A DNA stretch of 64,000 nt from Proteus vulgaris (GTDB lineage Bacteria > Pseudomonadota > Gammaproteobacteria > Enterobacterales > Enterobacteriaceae). A program made the position numbers and the translations under genes. The DNA is taken from NCBI RefSeq assembly GCF_016239305.1, contig NZ_JAEHOQ010000004.1, forward strand, positions 1 through 64,000, in the 5' to 3' direction. Shown here piece by piece: positions 30,406 through 40,300 of the stretch; within the stretch, counting starts at the first letter, position 1, and each line of letters starts with the position of its first letter. The notes beneath the pieces were generated by a model. That model was not told the DNA's origin and did no database searches. It saw only the letters and a list, made by a program, of their open reading frames with translations.

Positions 30406-30957
30406 CTATTGATGATTGTCTTCCATTAAAACACTACGTACTTTCATTAGAGCAAAGCCTAATAAATTTAATCCATTCCATAAAAGGGGATTACTGATCT
30501 CTTTGTCTTGTTCGCTTAAACCTACACCCCATATCTTATCAACGGGGCTTGCTTCCACAAGCACACGATTGCCTGTTGAAATTAAAAAAGCACCCAATAC
30601 ATTATTTTGAGAAAATTTGGCCATATTGGCTCGGATAACGATATTCATACGTTGCTGTTCCCAAATTTCTTGGTTAAATCCTTTAACTTCTCGGCCAAGA
30701 GCTTTAGCTGTACCTGGGTTTGATGTTGCAATAATGCGCTCTCGTATTTCTATATCATTAAAAAGCTTTGCTTTCTCTGCCATCATATAGTGTTCAGCAC
30801 TGACGTAACGAACATCATCTAAGATAAAAGGTGCTGGATACCATTGGCTAAAGCAACTTTTTGTGACTTCATCTGTTTTATTTTTGTGTCCCCAAAAGTA
30901 GATAAATTTTATTTTCTTACCTGTACGGAAATCTTTCTTTAATTGTTCTAAATCCAT
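30406..30957 (-). CDS. NADAR-domain (YbiA-like) N-glycosidase
   Basis: Cytoplasmic protein of 183 residues. The NADAR signatures are present in order: FWGHKNK near the N terminus, FSQWYPAPF, YVSAEHYMMAEKAKLF, NPGTAKALGREVKGF, and the catalytic-region VEASPVDKIWGVGL. E. coli YbiA (160 residues) removes damaged riboflavin intermediates by hydrolysing an N-glycosidic bond, and other NADAR proteins act on ADP-ribosylated guanine in DNA. Which activity applies here cannot be told from the sequence. It ends in LMKVRSVLMEDNHQ and is not in an operon. Confidence 0.85.
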   Translation of the reverse strand: MDLEQLKKDFRTGKKIKFIYFWGHKNKTDEVTKSCFSQWYPAPFILDDVRYVSAEHYMMAEKAKLFNDIEIRERIIATSNPGTAKALGREVKGFNQEIWEQQRMNIVIRANMAKFSQNNVLGAFLISTGNRVLVEASPVDKIWGVGLSEQDKEISNPLLWNGLNLLGFALMKVRSVLMEDNHQ

Positions 30958-32193
30958 TTTTTTTCCATTATCACGAAGGCTTTCTTCTTATCTAATAAAG
31001 ATAGCATAGAAGTAAAGAAGGATAGAGTGCCTTTTTGTGATTCTGTGAGTGGGTGAAGCGATTCCGCTATTTGTTCATATTGATATAATTAAGCGTCTTT
31101 TTTTGATTGGTTTTTATCAAATAATAAAAAAATAGAACTTAAACCCGTAGGATTGTTCTTAAAAAAAACATCTGAAAAGTATATTATTTTATATGATTAC
31201 ATAAAAAGATTATCTCAAAGTGATAGTACGTTGTTAGTATAAAGATGTAGTTGATTAAGTATTTTTAATATAAAAAAATACGATTATGGGTATTTATACT
31301 AATTATTAGTATAAATAACTATTATTTTATTAATTATATAATAAATTCAGTTAGTTGCTTGTGCTTCACTGTGTTTTTTCATTGTTACATTTATAATTTG
31401 AACTATATCACGCTTGTTGGTTTGTTAAGCTAAATTAACAATACTGTTTTAGGTATCAAATATCACTTGAGTTAATTATCCTGAAATACAGGTTATTCTT
31501 AGTGGTATTTACCATAAGTAAATAATAATGTTGCTCATAGTTAGATAATCTATTTTTGTCTATTTTGTTAGTGTGTTTTTTCTAGAACTTAACCAACTCT
31601 GATGTATTTAATTTTTACTCAATAAAAACAGCTCATCTTAATATGATAAAAAGCAATAAATTCCCCTTTTGAGTGTAAAAAATAAATCATTTTTGATGAT
31701 GATCAATATGGATTAATAATATTTGACATTTTTTCTGCTCTTTTTTAGAGAGTGAATTTAATAAAAATATGAAGATTTTTTTAATTTGATCTTGAAAGGT
31801 TCTTTAGTTTTTAGAGGAAATAATATTAATTAATGATTATTTTAGAATTTTATTTTTATAAAATATATACAAATTGTTATTAGTTAATAGTAGTTATTAT
31901 CCGGTTTTTGAACGTGTTTTTTTGTGTAAAAAAGACGCTATTTTTAATGATAATAATGAATGCTGAATTAAGTAAAAATACTCGGTTTTATAAAGTGAAA
32001 ATGAGTAATGCTAAAATTTTTACGCTTTTTTTGATGTTGTATTTTTGATTAAAATAATTATACAATTTAATTTAAATAATCATTATTCCTAATTAGATGG
32101 TGTTTATTTGTAATTAAAAAAATAAGTATTTATAAGATTAATTTACCCTACATAGTTGATGTTCATTAATTGATAGTTTAATAAGGGGGCTAA
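30958..32193. other. Gene-poor, very AT-rich stretch upstream of the cellulose locus
   Basis: About 1.24 kb with no convincing gene on either strand and visibly higher A+T than its neighbours. It contains a palindrome with 13-bp arms (31291-31317), runs of TTATTA/AATAAT, and several possible but unassignable -10 elements. Such sequence is typical of H-NS-silenced regulatory DNA and may carry the promoter of the bcs genes. Confidence 0.6.
31291..31317. promoter_or_regulatory. 27-bp perfect palindrome in the pre-bcs region
   Basis: TATTTATACTAAT (31291-31303) and ATTAGTATAAATA (31305-31317) are exact reverse complements around one T. It is about 0.9 kb upstream of the first bcs-region start. 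It could be an operator or an RNA hairpin; no T tract follows. Confidence 0.4.
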
Positions 32194-32268
32194 ATGTGGA
32201 TTTATAAAGATATATTTAAAGCTGTTTTAAATTTATCTCTAAGGATCATTCTCTCTTATTTTTTATGA
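32194..32268 (+). CDS. Candidate 24-residue small protein at the head of the cellulose operon
   Basis: A 24-codon frame starting MWIYKDIFKAVL and ending ILSYFL is preceded by the strong Shine-Dalgarno AGGGGG (32184-32189). It ends 52 bp before the next gene, which itself has AAAGGGG. The peptide is basic-hydrophobic and could be one short membrane helix. I recognise no homologue: BcsF is a small membrane protein of other bcs operons but is longer and not similar by eye. It may be a genuine small subunit or a translated leader. Confidence 0.4.
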   Translation: MWIYKDIFKAVLNLSLRIILSYFL

Positions 32269-32320
32269 GCATCAAATTATTGAACAAGATTTAATGTGCT
32301 GTTATTAAAGGGGCCACACT

Positions 32321-32719
32321 ATGTATGATGATATAAGTAACTTAAAAGATAAGTTCCAGGAGGATGCCTTTGCTTTTCAAGAGTTTCCTTCCTCTGTAAC
32401 ACAAGATGTTGATAATAAAACAGAACAAAAAATCACAAGTAATGAAGATAATAATAAAATTAGTAAGTTAAGTAATAATACGTTTTTAGAAACTTCACTT
32501 TCCGTGAAAAACGAACAAAAACAACCTATTACTGTTTCGCCAACTCCTTCTTATCACCAGGATGCTTTAGTTGTTAAAGCAAAGAAAGACAATTTAATTA
32601 AGAGTAAGAAAAATTTGTTAGCAGATAATAAAATATTTGATAACAATGAAACAGATAGAGTTCATGCACATGAAAATATATCACTAAAAGATATATTGTC
32701 ATTTATTGCCTCTGTTTAA
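32321..32719 (+). CDS. Small disordered cellulose-operon protein (BcsP/BcsO-like)
   Basis: Hydrophilic 132-residue protein rich in Asn, Lys, Asp and Ser, without signal peptide or membrane segment. The N terminus MYDDISNLKDKFQEDAFAFQ fits the short D-x-x-L-x-x-x-F...Y/FQEF motif seen at the start of BcsP/BcsR-type proteins. The C terminus SLKDILSFIASV resembles the short terminal helix of BcsO-like proteins. The middle is low-complexity linker. Position immediately before bcsA supports a role as a cytoplasmic accessory of the synthase, perhaps joining subunits by its two end motifs. The assignment is by motif and context only. Confidence 0.5.
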   Translation: MYDDISNLKDKFQEDAFAFQEFPSSVTQDVDNKTEQKITSNEDNNKISKLSNNTFLETSLSVKNEQKQPITVSPTPSYHQDALVVKAKKDNLIKSKKNLLADNKIFDNNETDRVHAHENISLKDILSFIASV

Positions 32720-32890
32720 TTCAAATAAGTAACACTCTTTGTATAAATAAAAAATATTGACTGGTGTCAATCTTTAGCCATTGTTATTTTATTTTTTAAG
32801 CTGGGTTTATTTCTTTTCGATATTTATTTATATCGACGGGCAACCTTTGTCTTAAGAAAAGAGCTATGGCGATGACAAAGGTATGGGTTT

Positions 32891-35011
32891 ATGAATAAAA
32901 TATTTAAAACATTAATTACGGCTTTCTTATTGATAACAATGTTTTCACTCATTGTTATGCCAATGAGTGCCGAACAACAATATATATTCGGCATTATCAA
33001 TATATTTTTGTTATTTGTTATTGGCTTTAAAAAATCAAAAAAACGATTATTAACAATGGTTTTTATATCGTTGTTGATGTCAACACGTTATCTTTACTGG
33101 CGTGCGACGAATACCCTTAATTTTAATACAACTATCGAAGCTGTTTTAGGTAGTGGTTTATTTATGGCTGAAATTTATTCTTGGATTATTTTGGTCTTAG
33201 GGTATTTCCAAACATCATGGCCATTAAATAGAAAAATAGCTCCTTTACCTAAAGATATTTCTCAATGGCCAACCGTTGATATTTATATACCAACATATAA
33301 TGAAAGCTTAGATGTGGTACGTGACACTGTTTTAGCGGCACAAGCTATCGATTATCCTCAAGATAAAATGAAAGTGTATATCCTAGATGATGGTAGCCGT
33401 GAAGAGTTTAAACAATTCGCTGGTGATGTGGGTGTAACTTATATTGAACGTGAAGTTCATGATCATGCCAAAGCAGGTAACTTAAACCACGCGATGGGAT
33501 TAACAGATGGTGAGCTCATTTGTGTTTTCGATTGTGACCATATTTCAACCCGTATTTTCTTGCAAGCAACGGTCGGTAGCTTCCTTGAAGATCCTAAACT
33601 GACACTTATTCAAACGCCACACTATTTCTATTCTTCTGACCCCTTTGAACGTAATTTAAGTGCAGCTAAAGATGCACCACATGAAGGCGCACTTTTCTAT
33701 GGTCCAGTACAGCGCGGTAATGACAACTGGAATGCGACATTCTTTTGTGGTTCATGTGCGGTTATGCGTCGTAGTGCGCTTGAAGAAATCGGTGGTATTG
33801 CCGTTGAAACAGTAACAGAAGATGCCCACACAGCGCTGAAATTACAGCGTCTAGGTTGGAACTCTGCATTTATTGATATTCCTTTAGCGGCAGGTCTTGC
33901 AACAGAACGTTTAGCATTACATGTTAACCAACGTATTCGTTGGGCGAGAGGAATGACACAAATATTCCGCGTTGATAATCCAATGTTAGGTCGTGGTTTA
34001 ACATTTCCTCAGCGCCTATGTTATCTCAATGCCATGCTCCACTTTCAGTACGGTTTGCCTCGTATTATCTTTTTGACTGCGCCGTTACTGTTTATGTTAT
34101 TTAACCTCAATATTATTGCTTCATCCGCCAGCATGATATTCGCCTATGCATTGCCACACTTAATCATGTCGGTTTATGTAAACTCAAAAAATATCGGTAA
34201 ATATCGTTATTCTTTCTGGGGTGAAATTTATGAAACTGTCATGGCTTTTAGCTTGGTATTGCCCACGCTACTTAGCCTAGTTTCACCAAAATTAGGTAAA
34301 TTCAACGTAACAGATAAAGGTGATTTACTAGATAAAAGCTATATGGATTACCTCACTGTACGCCCTTTGATTATTACTGCTCTTCTTTTAATTACGGGTA
34401 TTTCATGGGTCGTTATTCGTTATTTATTAAACGATTTCCAAGGTATTGATCCTTTGGTTATTGTTTTAAACCTGACTTGGGCAACTTACAGCTTATTTAT
34501 CATTCTTGCATCGATTGCTGTCGGTAAAGAGACTCGCCAGATTCGTAAACATACGCGAATTAAAGCCTCTCTTCCTATTACATTGCATTTTGATGATGGT
34601 GCGGAATTAAGTACCACCACTGAAGATATTTCAATGGGTGGTGTTCGTATCGCAGTGAATAAAATGGCGGAATTACGCCAACGCAATGTCACTTCAATCA
34701 CTCTAAATGTTCAACGTGATGAGGTTTCAGTTCCGGCTGAAATAGTTAGTTTAGAAAACAACCAATTACGCCTTGAGTTTTTACCTATCAATTTAAATGT
34801 TCGCCGTAAATTGGTGCGTATTATCTTTGGTCGTGCGGATGCATGGATCCATCAAACAGATTACAAAGATAAACCTTTTAAAGAATTGGCGGGTATTACT
34901 CGTTGTATTTTTGAATTGTTCTTTGGTCGTCGTCAAAAAGTAAAACCAGTGACAACAAGAACCAAAGCTAAAACATCACTCTCTGTGCAATCTATTAACG
35001 GGGATGACTAA
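32891..35011 (+). CDS. bcsA: Cellulose synthase catalytic subunit BcsA
   Basis: Inner-membrane processive glycosyltransferase (GT2) that polymerises UDP-glucose into beta-1,4-glucan and moves it across the membrane. It has 706 residues, shorter than E. coli BcsA (872) because the N-terminal extension is missing. About eight membrane helices flank the catalytic domain. Motifs: IYIPTYNE at 131-138, DDGS 166-169, D214-x-D216 in FDCDH, FFCGS 284-288, TED 309-311 (catalytic base) and QxxRW 347-351. FNVTDKG follows at 471-477. The PilZ domain (about 550-650) has R552-xxx-R556 and D579-x-S581-xx-G584, so it should bind c-di-GMP. Confidence 0.96.
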   Translation: MNKIFKTLITAFLLITMFSLIVMPMSAEQQYIFGIINIFLLFVIGFKKSKKRLLTMVFISLLMSTRYLYWRATNTLNFNTTIEAVLGSGLFMAEIYSWIILVLGYFQTSWPLNRKIAPLPKDISQWPTVDIYIPTYNESLDVVRDTVLAAQAIDYPQDKMKVYILDDGSREEFKQFAGDVGVTYIEREVHDHAKAGNLNHAMGLTDGELICVFDCDHISTRIFLQATVGSFLEDPKLTLIQTPHYFYSSDPFERNLSAAKDAPHEGALFYGPVQRGNDNWNATFFCGSCAVMRRSALEEIGGIAVETVTEDAHTALKLQRLGWNSAFIDIPLAAGLATERLALHVNQRIRWARGMTQIFRVDNPMLGRGLTFPQRLCYLNAMLHFQYGLPRIIFLTAPLLFMLFNLNIIASSASMIFAYALPHLIMSVYVNSKNIGKYRYSFWGEIYETVMAFSLVLPTLLSLVSPKLGKFNVTDKGDLLDKSYMDYLTVRPLIITALLLITGISWVVIRYLLNDFQGIDPLVIVLNLTWATYSLFIILASIAVGKETRQIRKHTRIKASLPITLHFDDGAELSTTTEDISMGGVRIAVNKMAELRQRNVTSITLNVQRDEVSVPAEIVSLENNQLRLEFLPINLNVRRKLVRIIFGRADAWIHQTDYKDKPFKELAGITRCIFELFFGRRQKVKPVTTRTKAKTSLSVQSINGDD

Positions 35012-35013
35012 GC

Positions 35014-37365
35014 ATGAAAAAGAAACTGACATTAATGCTAAGCCTGACTGCTATAGCGATTGCGAGTATTAATTTATCTCAAGCGGCGACAGGTATGTTA
35101 GAACTCGGCGGCGAAATTTTGCCTGACCCGACTTCTTATACTCAATCACCTGTGCAACAAAATACCAATAATCCTATCCGAATGGGGGATGTGGCATTAT
35201 CAGATGCTCGTAATATCGAAGAACAATTAACGTTGGCACAGATGGGAAACCCATCGCCTATCGTATTATCAGGAAGAAGATTACTTTCTGGTGTGACTTT
35301 TAATATGGCGAATGATTTATTTATTGATAACGCCACCCTAACAATGAAAGTGAAAGCATCTCAAGGATTAGTTCAATCGGATCAAACACTTCATTTAATG
35401 TTAAATGGTCAACCTATGGGATTTCTACCGTTAGAAGAAGGTGGGCAAGAGCATGAGTATGTTTTAGAAATCCCTGAAATGATGTTGACGAATGTGAATA
35501 ATCTGAGTTTCCGTTTAGCAAGTCGTGATGCATTAGATGAAAATCAATGTACACCACCATTAGCTGAAGGACTTAGCCTCGTTATTTCACCTGATTCATC
35601 ATTAGATTATCGAGGTCGTTGGATTAATGGCGGGTACAGTCTGGAACGATTGCCCCTACCGTTCTTTGATCCCGACAGAATGACAGCGACCTCGTTACCT
35701 ATCATATTGTCAGATAAACCTGACCATGCAGAGGTAACAACAGCAGCGATTGCAGCATCATGGTTTGGTAGTTTTAGTCATGATATTAAGCAAGTTGATT
35801 TACCGGTTTTAATGAACCAATTACCTGAAAGTGACGGTATTTTAGTTGGTTACTCAGGACAAACTATTGCAGGCATTACTCTTCCTTCGGGGAATAGTGG
35901 GCAATTAACTATTGTTGATAACCCCGTTGATCCTGTTTTCAAATTATTACTGATCAGTGGTGATAATGAGAAATCATTACGTCAGGCAGTATGGGCGCTA
36001 AACAATGGTAAATTGCCACAAAATGATCACTTAGTTGTACCTTCTCAAACATTGACAGTACGAAAAGATTACGATGCGCCACGTTGGTTAAACACCAATA
36101 AACCGGTCACATTGGGTCAAATTGCTAATGGTAGTGATGATTTCTCACGTCAAGGTATTAACCATGCGCCGAATCAGTTTTCATTTCGTGTATCACCAGA
36201 TCTTTTTTGGTGGGATGGTGATGCGTTACCTTTAGAATTGAAATATGTTTTCCCTCATTCAGATAAGCTCAATAGTCGACGTTCTTCATTGATTGCTTCT
36301 TTGAATAATCAATTTTTAGGTGCGTTATATCCAGCACGATCAGAGCCTTTAGGCATGTTAAGACAATGGTTAGGTATGGAGAGTGAACAGCAAAACAGCA
36401 CACTCTATTTAAATCCTCGTCAAATTTATAGCCAAAATCAATTGCAGTTTTATTTTGATTTACGTGAGCCAGATGATTCTCCCTGTATTTTAACGGATGG
36501 CAGTAGCTTGATTAGCCAAATTGACCCGCAATCAACACTGCAATTTAAAAATACTTGGCACTATTCAAGAATGCCGAACTTGGCGTATTTTTCAGGGGCT
36601 TCATTCCCATTTAGTCGCCGTGCTGATTTTTCACAAACCACACTGTTATTACCTGAAAATCCGACAACAGAAGAGCTTTATACCTTAGTTAACTTAATGG
36701 CGAGATCAGGTTATTCCACAGGTACACCGGTTTCTCATGCTTCTGTTTTTTTAGGAGCTAAAGCGCTAGAAAAAAATAATCTTTCTCAACAAGATATATT
36801 AGCAATTGGTTCATTAAGCAGTGACGGTTTTTTACCAGCACGTTTTTCACAACAAGCATTCTCTTTTTTAAATAAAAATATCGAGATCAAATCACAGTCA
36901 TTGCTTGATAAAGCGAAAGGCTGGATTGCAGGTGATTATTTATCTCAAAGTGGTGATGCCGCTAATTATCTTGCTTCCGTAAACAACTGGCGTGGCATGG
37001 TGAGTTTTATCTCACCTTGGGCAAGCGATAGGGTTGTCGTATTAGTGACGGCTAAAGGTAATGATTCGATAAAAACCATTATCAACGATTTAAATTTAGC
37101 TCAAATAAATGCGGCCATTAAAGGCGATATCACTCTGATTAGTGGTAAAGATACAGTAAGAAGTTTCCATTTAGGCGAACATTTCTCTCAAGGTGACTTA
37201 CCTTTATTTCAACAATTTCTTTGGTATAGCTCTAGGCATGTGTATTTGCTTGGTCTTTTAGCTGTTGGTTTTTGTGCATTGACGGGCTTAGTGACTTATT
37301 ACTGGTTACAACGTCGTTCAACTCGTCGTTTACATCAGATATCACAGCATCGTTCAGGTAAATAG
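35014..37365 (+). CDS. bcsB: Cellulose synthase periplasmic subunit BcsB
   Basis: Periplasmic, membrane-anchored partner of BcsA that guides the emerging glucan, 783 residues (E. coli 779). It has a signal peptide (MKKKLTLMLSLTAIAIASIN, with cleavage near SQAATG). Alternating jelly-roll carbohydrate-binding and flavodoxin-like domains follow, including LSGRRLLSGVTFNM and SLDYRGRWINGGYSLERLP. One C-terminal transmembrane helix (about 748-768, HVYLLGLLAVGFCALTGLVT) is followed by a basic tail; this helix docks with BcsA. The gene starts 2 bp after the bcsA stop, so the two are translationally coupled. Confidence 0.95.
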   Translation: MKKKLTLMLSLTAIAIASINLSQAATGMLELGGEILPDPTSYTQSPVQQNTNNPIRMGDVALSDARNIEEQLTLAQMGNPSPIVLSGRRLLSGVTFNMANDLFIDNATLTMKVKASQGLVQSDQTLHLMLNGQPMGFLPLEEGGQEHEYVLEIPEMMLTNVNNLSFRLASRDALDENQCTPPLAEGLSLVISPDSSLDYRGRWINGGYSLERLPLPFFDPDRMTATSLPIILSDKPDHAEVTTAAIAASWFGSFSHDIKQVDLPVLMNQLPESDGILVGYSGQTIAGITLPSGNSGQLTIVDNPVDPVFKLLLISGDNEKSLRQAVWALNNGKLPQNDHLVVPSQTLTVRKDYDAPRWLNTNKPVTLGQIANGSDDFSRQGINHAPNQFSFRVSPDLFWWDGDALPLELKYVFPHSDKLNSRRSSLIASLNNQFLGALYPARSEPLGMLRQWLGMESEQQNSTLYLNPRQIYSQNQLQFYFDLREPDDSPCILTDGSSLISQIDPQSTLQFKNTWHYSRMPNLAYFSGASFPFSRRADFSQTTLLLPENPTTEELYTLVNLMARSGYSTGTPVSHASVFLGAKALEKNNLSQQDILAIGSLSSDGFLPARFSQQAFSFLNKNIEIKSQSLLDKAKGWIAGDYLSQSGDAANYLASVNNWRGMVSFISPWASDRVVVLVTAKGNDSIKTIINDLNLAQINAAIKGDITLISGKDTVRSFHLGEHFSQGDLPLFQQFLWYSSRHVYLLGLLAVGFCALTGLVTYYWLQRRSTRRLHQISQHRSGK

Positions 37366-37376
37366 GAGTATATGGG

Positions 37377-40300
37377 ATGAAAAACCACGCACTTAACATC
37401 ATCGTTAAAGTTATCTATGCAGGTTGCATTTTAAGTGCTTCAAGCCAAGTACAAGCTACGGCGAATGATGTAAATACAACAGCTACTGATCCAAATATTG
37501 TGAGCTCTCTTATTGAACAAGCTAATTATTGGCATGGTAGAGCGCATGATGCGCGTGCAGTAGAAGCACTGCAAAAAGTGTTGATTATGGAAAGTAATAA
37601 CCAAGACGCTTTATACTTAATGGCGTTCTTTACAGCACAGCAAGGGAATGAAAAGCAAGCGACCTATTGGCGCGAAAAACTTGCACAAGTCGCACCGCAA
37701 GATCCGCGTATTGAAGGATTAAAAAATATCCGATCATCACAATTTAGTGATCAACAATTAGGTTATGCCAGGGAATTGGCAAAGAAAGGACAACATGAAG
37801 AAGCAATAAAAGCGTATCAACGTTTATTTGTTAGTAGTGAGCCACCAGAAACACTGGCATTAGAATATTATCAAACTATGGCTGGTGTACCTGCAATGTT
37901 GCCACAAGCCATTTCAGGGCTAAAACAACGGGCAGCATTAATGCCTGATAATAAAGAAACACAAAGAGCGTTAGGGCTGACGCTAACCTATAACGAAGAA
38001 ACTCGCCGTGAAGGGATAACAATTTTAGGTAATGTTTCAGGCGATGAGTCAGCTAAAAAAGGTCTTCGTCAAGCACTGCTATGGCTGAATGTTCGTCCTG
38101 ATGATGAGGTGTTATATAAAACTTATTTACAAGCAAATCCGAATGATAAAGCGGTTGCTGAACATTTCCAAGGTGCTATTCAAGGTAATGCACGTCAAGC
38201 AGGTTATACCGCTTTAAATAAAGGTAAATTGAAAGAAGCTGAAGGTTATTTTAAACAAGCATTATCAGCAGATAATAATGATGCACAAGCATTAGCGGGG
38301 TTAGGTTATACCGCATTACGTTCAGGTGATTTAGCAACAGGTCAGCGCTTATTAAATCAAGCAGCACAATCAGGAGGCGAGCAGGGCAGTAAATGGAAGC
38401 AACAAGCTGAGGATGCCGGTTTCTATGCACAATTACGTGATGCGCAACAACGTGCTAAACAAGGAAATATTCAGCAAGCAATTGATAAATTAGCACCTTT
38501 AACGAGTGCTTCAGGTGAGAAAGGATTATCCGCTAACTTGCTACAAGCTGATTTATTACGTAAACAAGGTAATTTACCCGCTGCGCACCAATTATTAGCT
38601 GGTCTTTATCAACAAAATAGTCGTAATGAAAAAGTCATTTCTGCTTACTACTATTTATTGGTTCAGGAAGGGCAGAATACGAAAGCAGAGCAATTACTGG
38701 CTCAACAATCAGCCTCTTTACGTCAAAAACTTACTGCGAATACAGATCCTTCAGAAACATTACGTCGTGAAGCACAAAAAGCGTTAGAAAATGGTAACCG
38801 TGTTCAAGCAAGACAGTTGCTGACACAAGCACAACGTAAAAATCCACAAAATAACTGGGTTTATCTTGATTTAGCTCGTTTAATGGCTGCTGATGGCGAT
38901 AGTGTTGGTGCAAAAAATATTATTTCACAATTGCAAAATCGTAAAACAAGAGACACAGATTACGTTGCTTCTCTATTTTATGTTGAGCAAAAAGAATGGG
39001 ATAAAGTCTTTAATTTATTAAGTAGTCATAATCAACAGACAGAAGCTGAAAAAGAGTTATTACAGCGCGCTCGTTTTCATCGTCAACTTGCGCAAGCGGA
39101 GCATTATCGCCAAGCTGGCAATCTTGTTGCGGTACGTAATACCTTGCGTCCTTTAATTAACCAAGTTGCTGATTACCCAAATGATGTTGGCGAATTAGCT
39201 GAAAGATTGGTAAGCAGTGGATTAAATGATGAAGCGTTGCAGTTAGTTGAAAATGATATTGCCAAAGGCACTAAAGGCTCTGTAGGTAACTATGCGGGTC
39301 ATATCAATGTACTCAATGAGTTAGGTCGTTATACACAAGCATCTAGCTTGATTAACGATCCTGCATTGCAACAAGAAACACCGATTGTTGAGAAGAAACG
39401 TTTAGAGGTAGCTACCAAAGTTGCGCAAGCTGACAGCTTACGTGAAAAAGGTGAAATTAAAGCGGCTTATGACACACTGGTTGTCGCTTTAAAAACATCC
39501 CCTAACGATCCTGATTTATTAATGGCATTAAGTCGTGTTTATTTAGCACAATCCATGCCTGAACAGTCGAATAAAATTCTCTCTTATTTGGAGAAAGAGC
39601 AAGGAAAAGATACCAAATTAATCCAAGCTCAAATTGAAGTTGCATTAGCGCAACAAGATGGCCGAAAAGCACAGCAGTTATTGCAACAAATTCCGTCTTC
39701 TTCACAACCAGCTTATTTATTACAAGCAGCACAAATAGCGCAGTTAAACGGTGAAAACCGTAAAGCTTTAACCTTGTTACGCAGCGCGCAATGGCAAAAT
39801 AATGATAGTGCATTGAATACCTCTGCAGGTCAATTACGCGCATTAGAGAGCGATAATACAGCCATAGCAGGTTCTATCTATGAACGTAAAGAGATGGCAT
39901 CAGTTCAACGTTCTATCCGTGAATTAGAAGAAAAAGTTTCACCGTGGGTACAAGGTGGTGTTGCTGTGCGTCATCGTAATGGTGATAAAGGATTATCTAA
40001 TGTCACTGAAATTTCTGCACCAATCAGTATTTCAAGTGTTCCTGGAGAGGAGTTCCGCTGGGAGTTTAATGTAACTCCAGTTTCTATGACAAGTGGCTCA
40101 GTTTCTGGTGAGAGAGCAAATCGCTTTGGTACAGGTCAGCTTCAACATGCTGAACGTTTTGCTAAAAATAGTGATAACCATGATGAGAAAAATAAAATTA
40201 ATGCCGACGAAGCCGGTAGCCAACGTGCTTCTGGTGTTGAATTAGGATTACGTTTATCTGACAAAAATGTCAGCTTTGATGTTGGCTCAACACCATTAGG

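Noticed and set aside
31140-31165. Imperfect dyad AGAAC...GTTCT before the cellulose locus
   Set aside because: Only five base pairs with a long loop, easily expected by chance.
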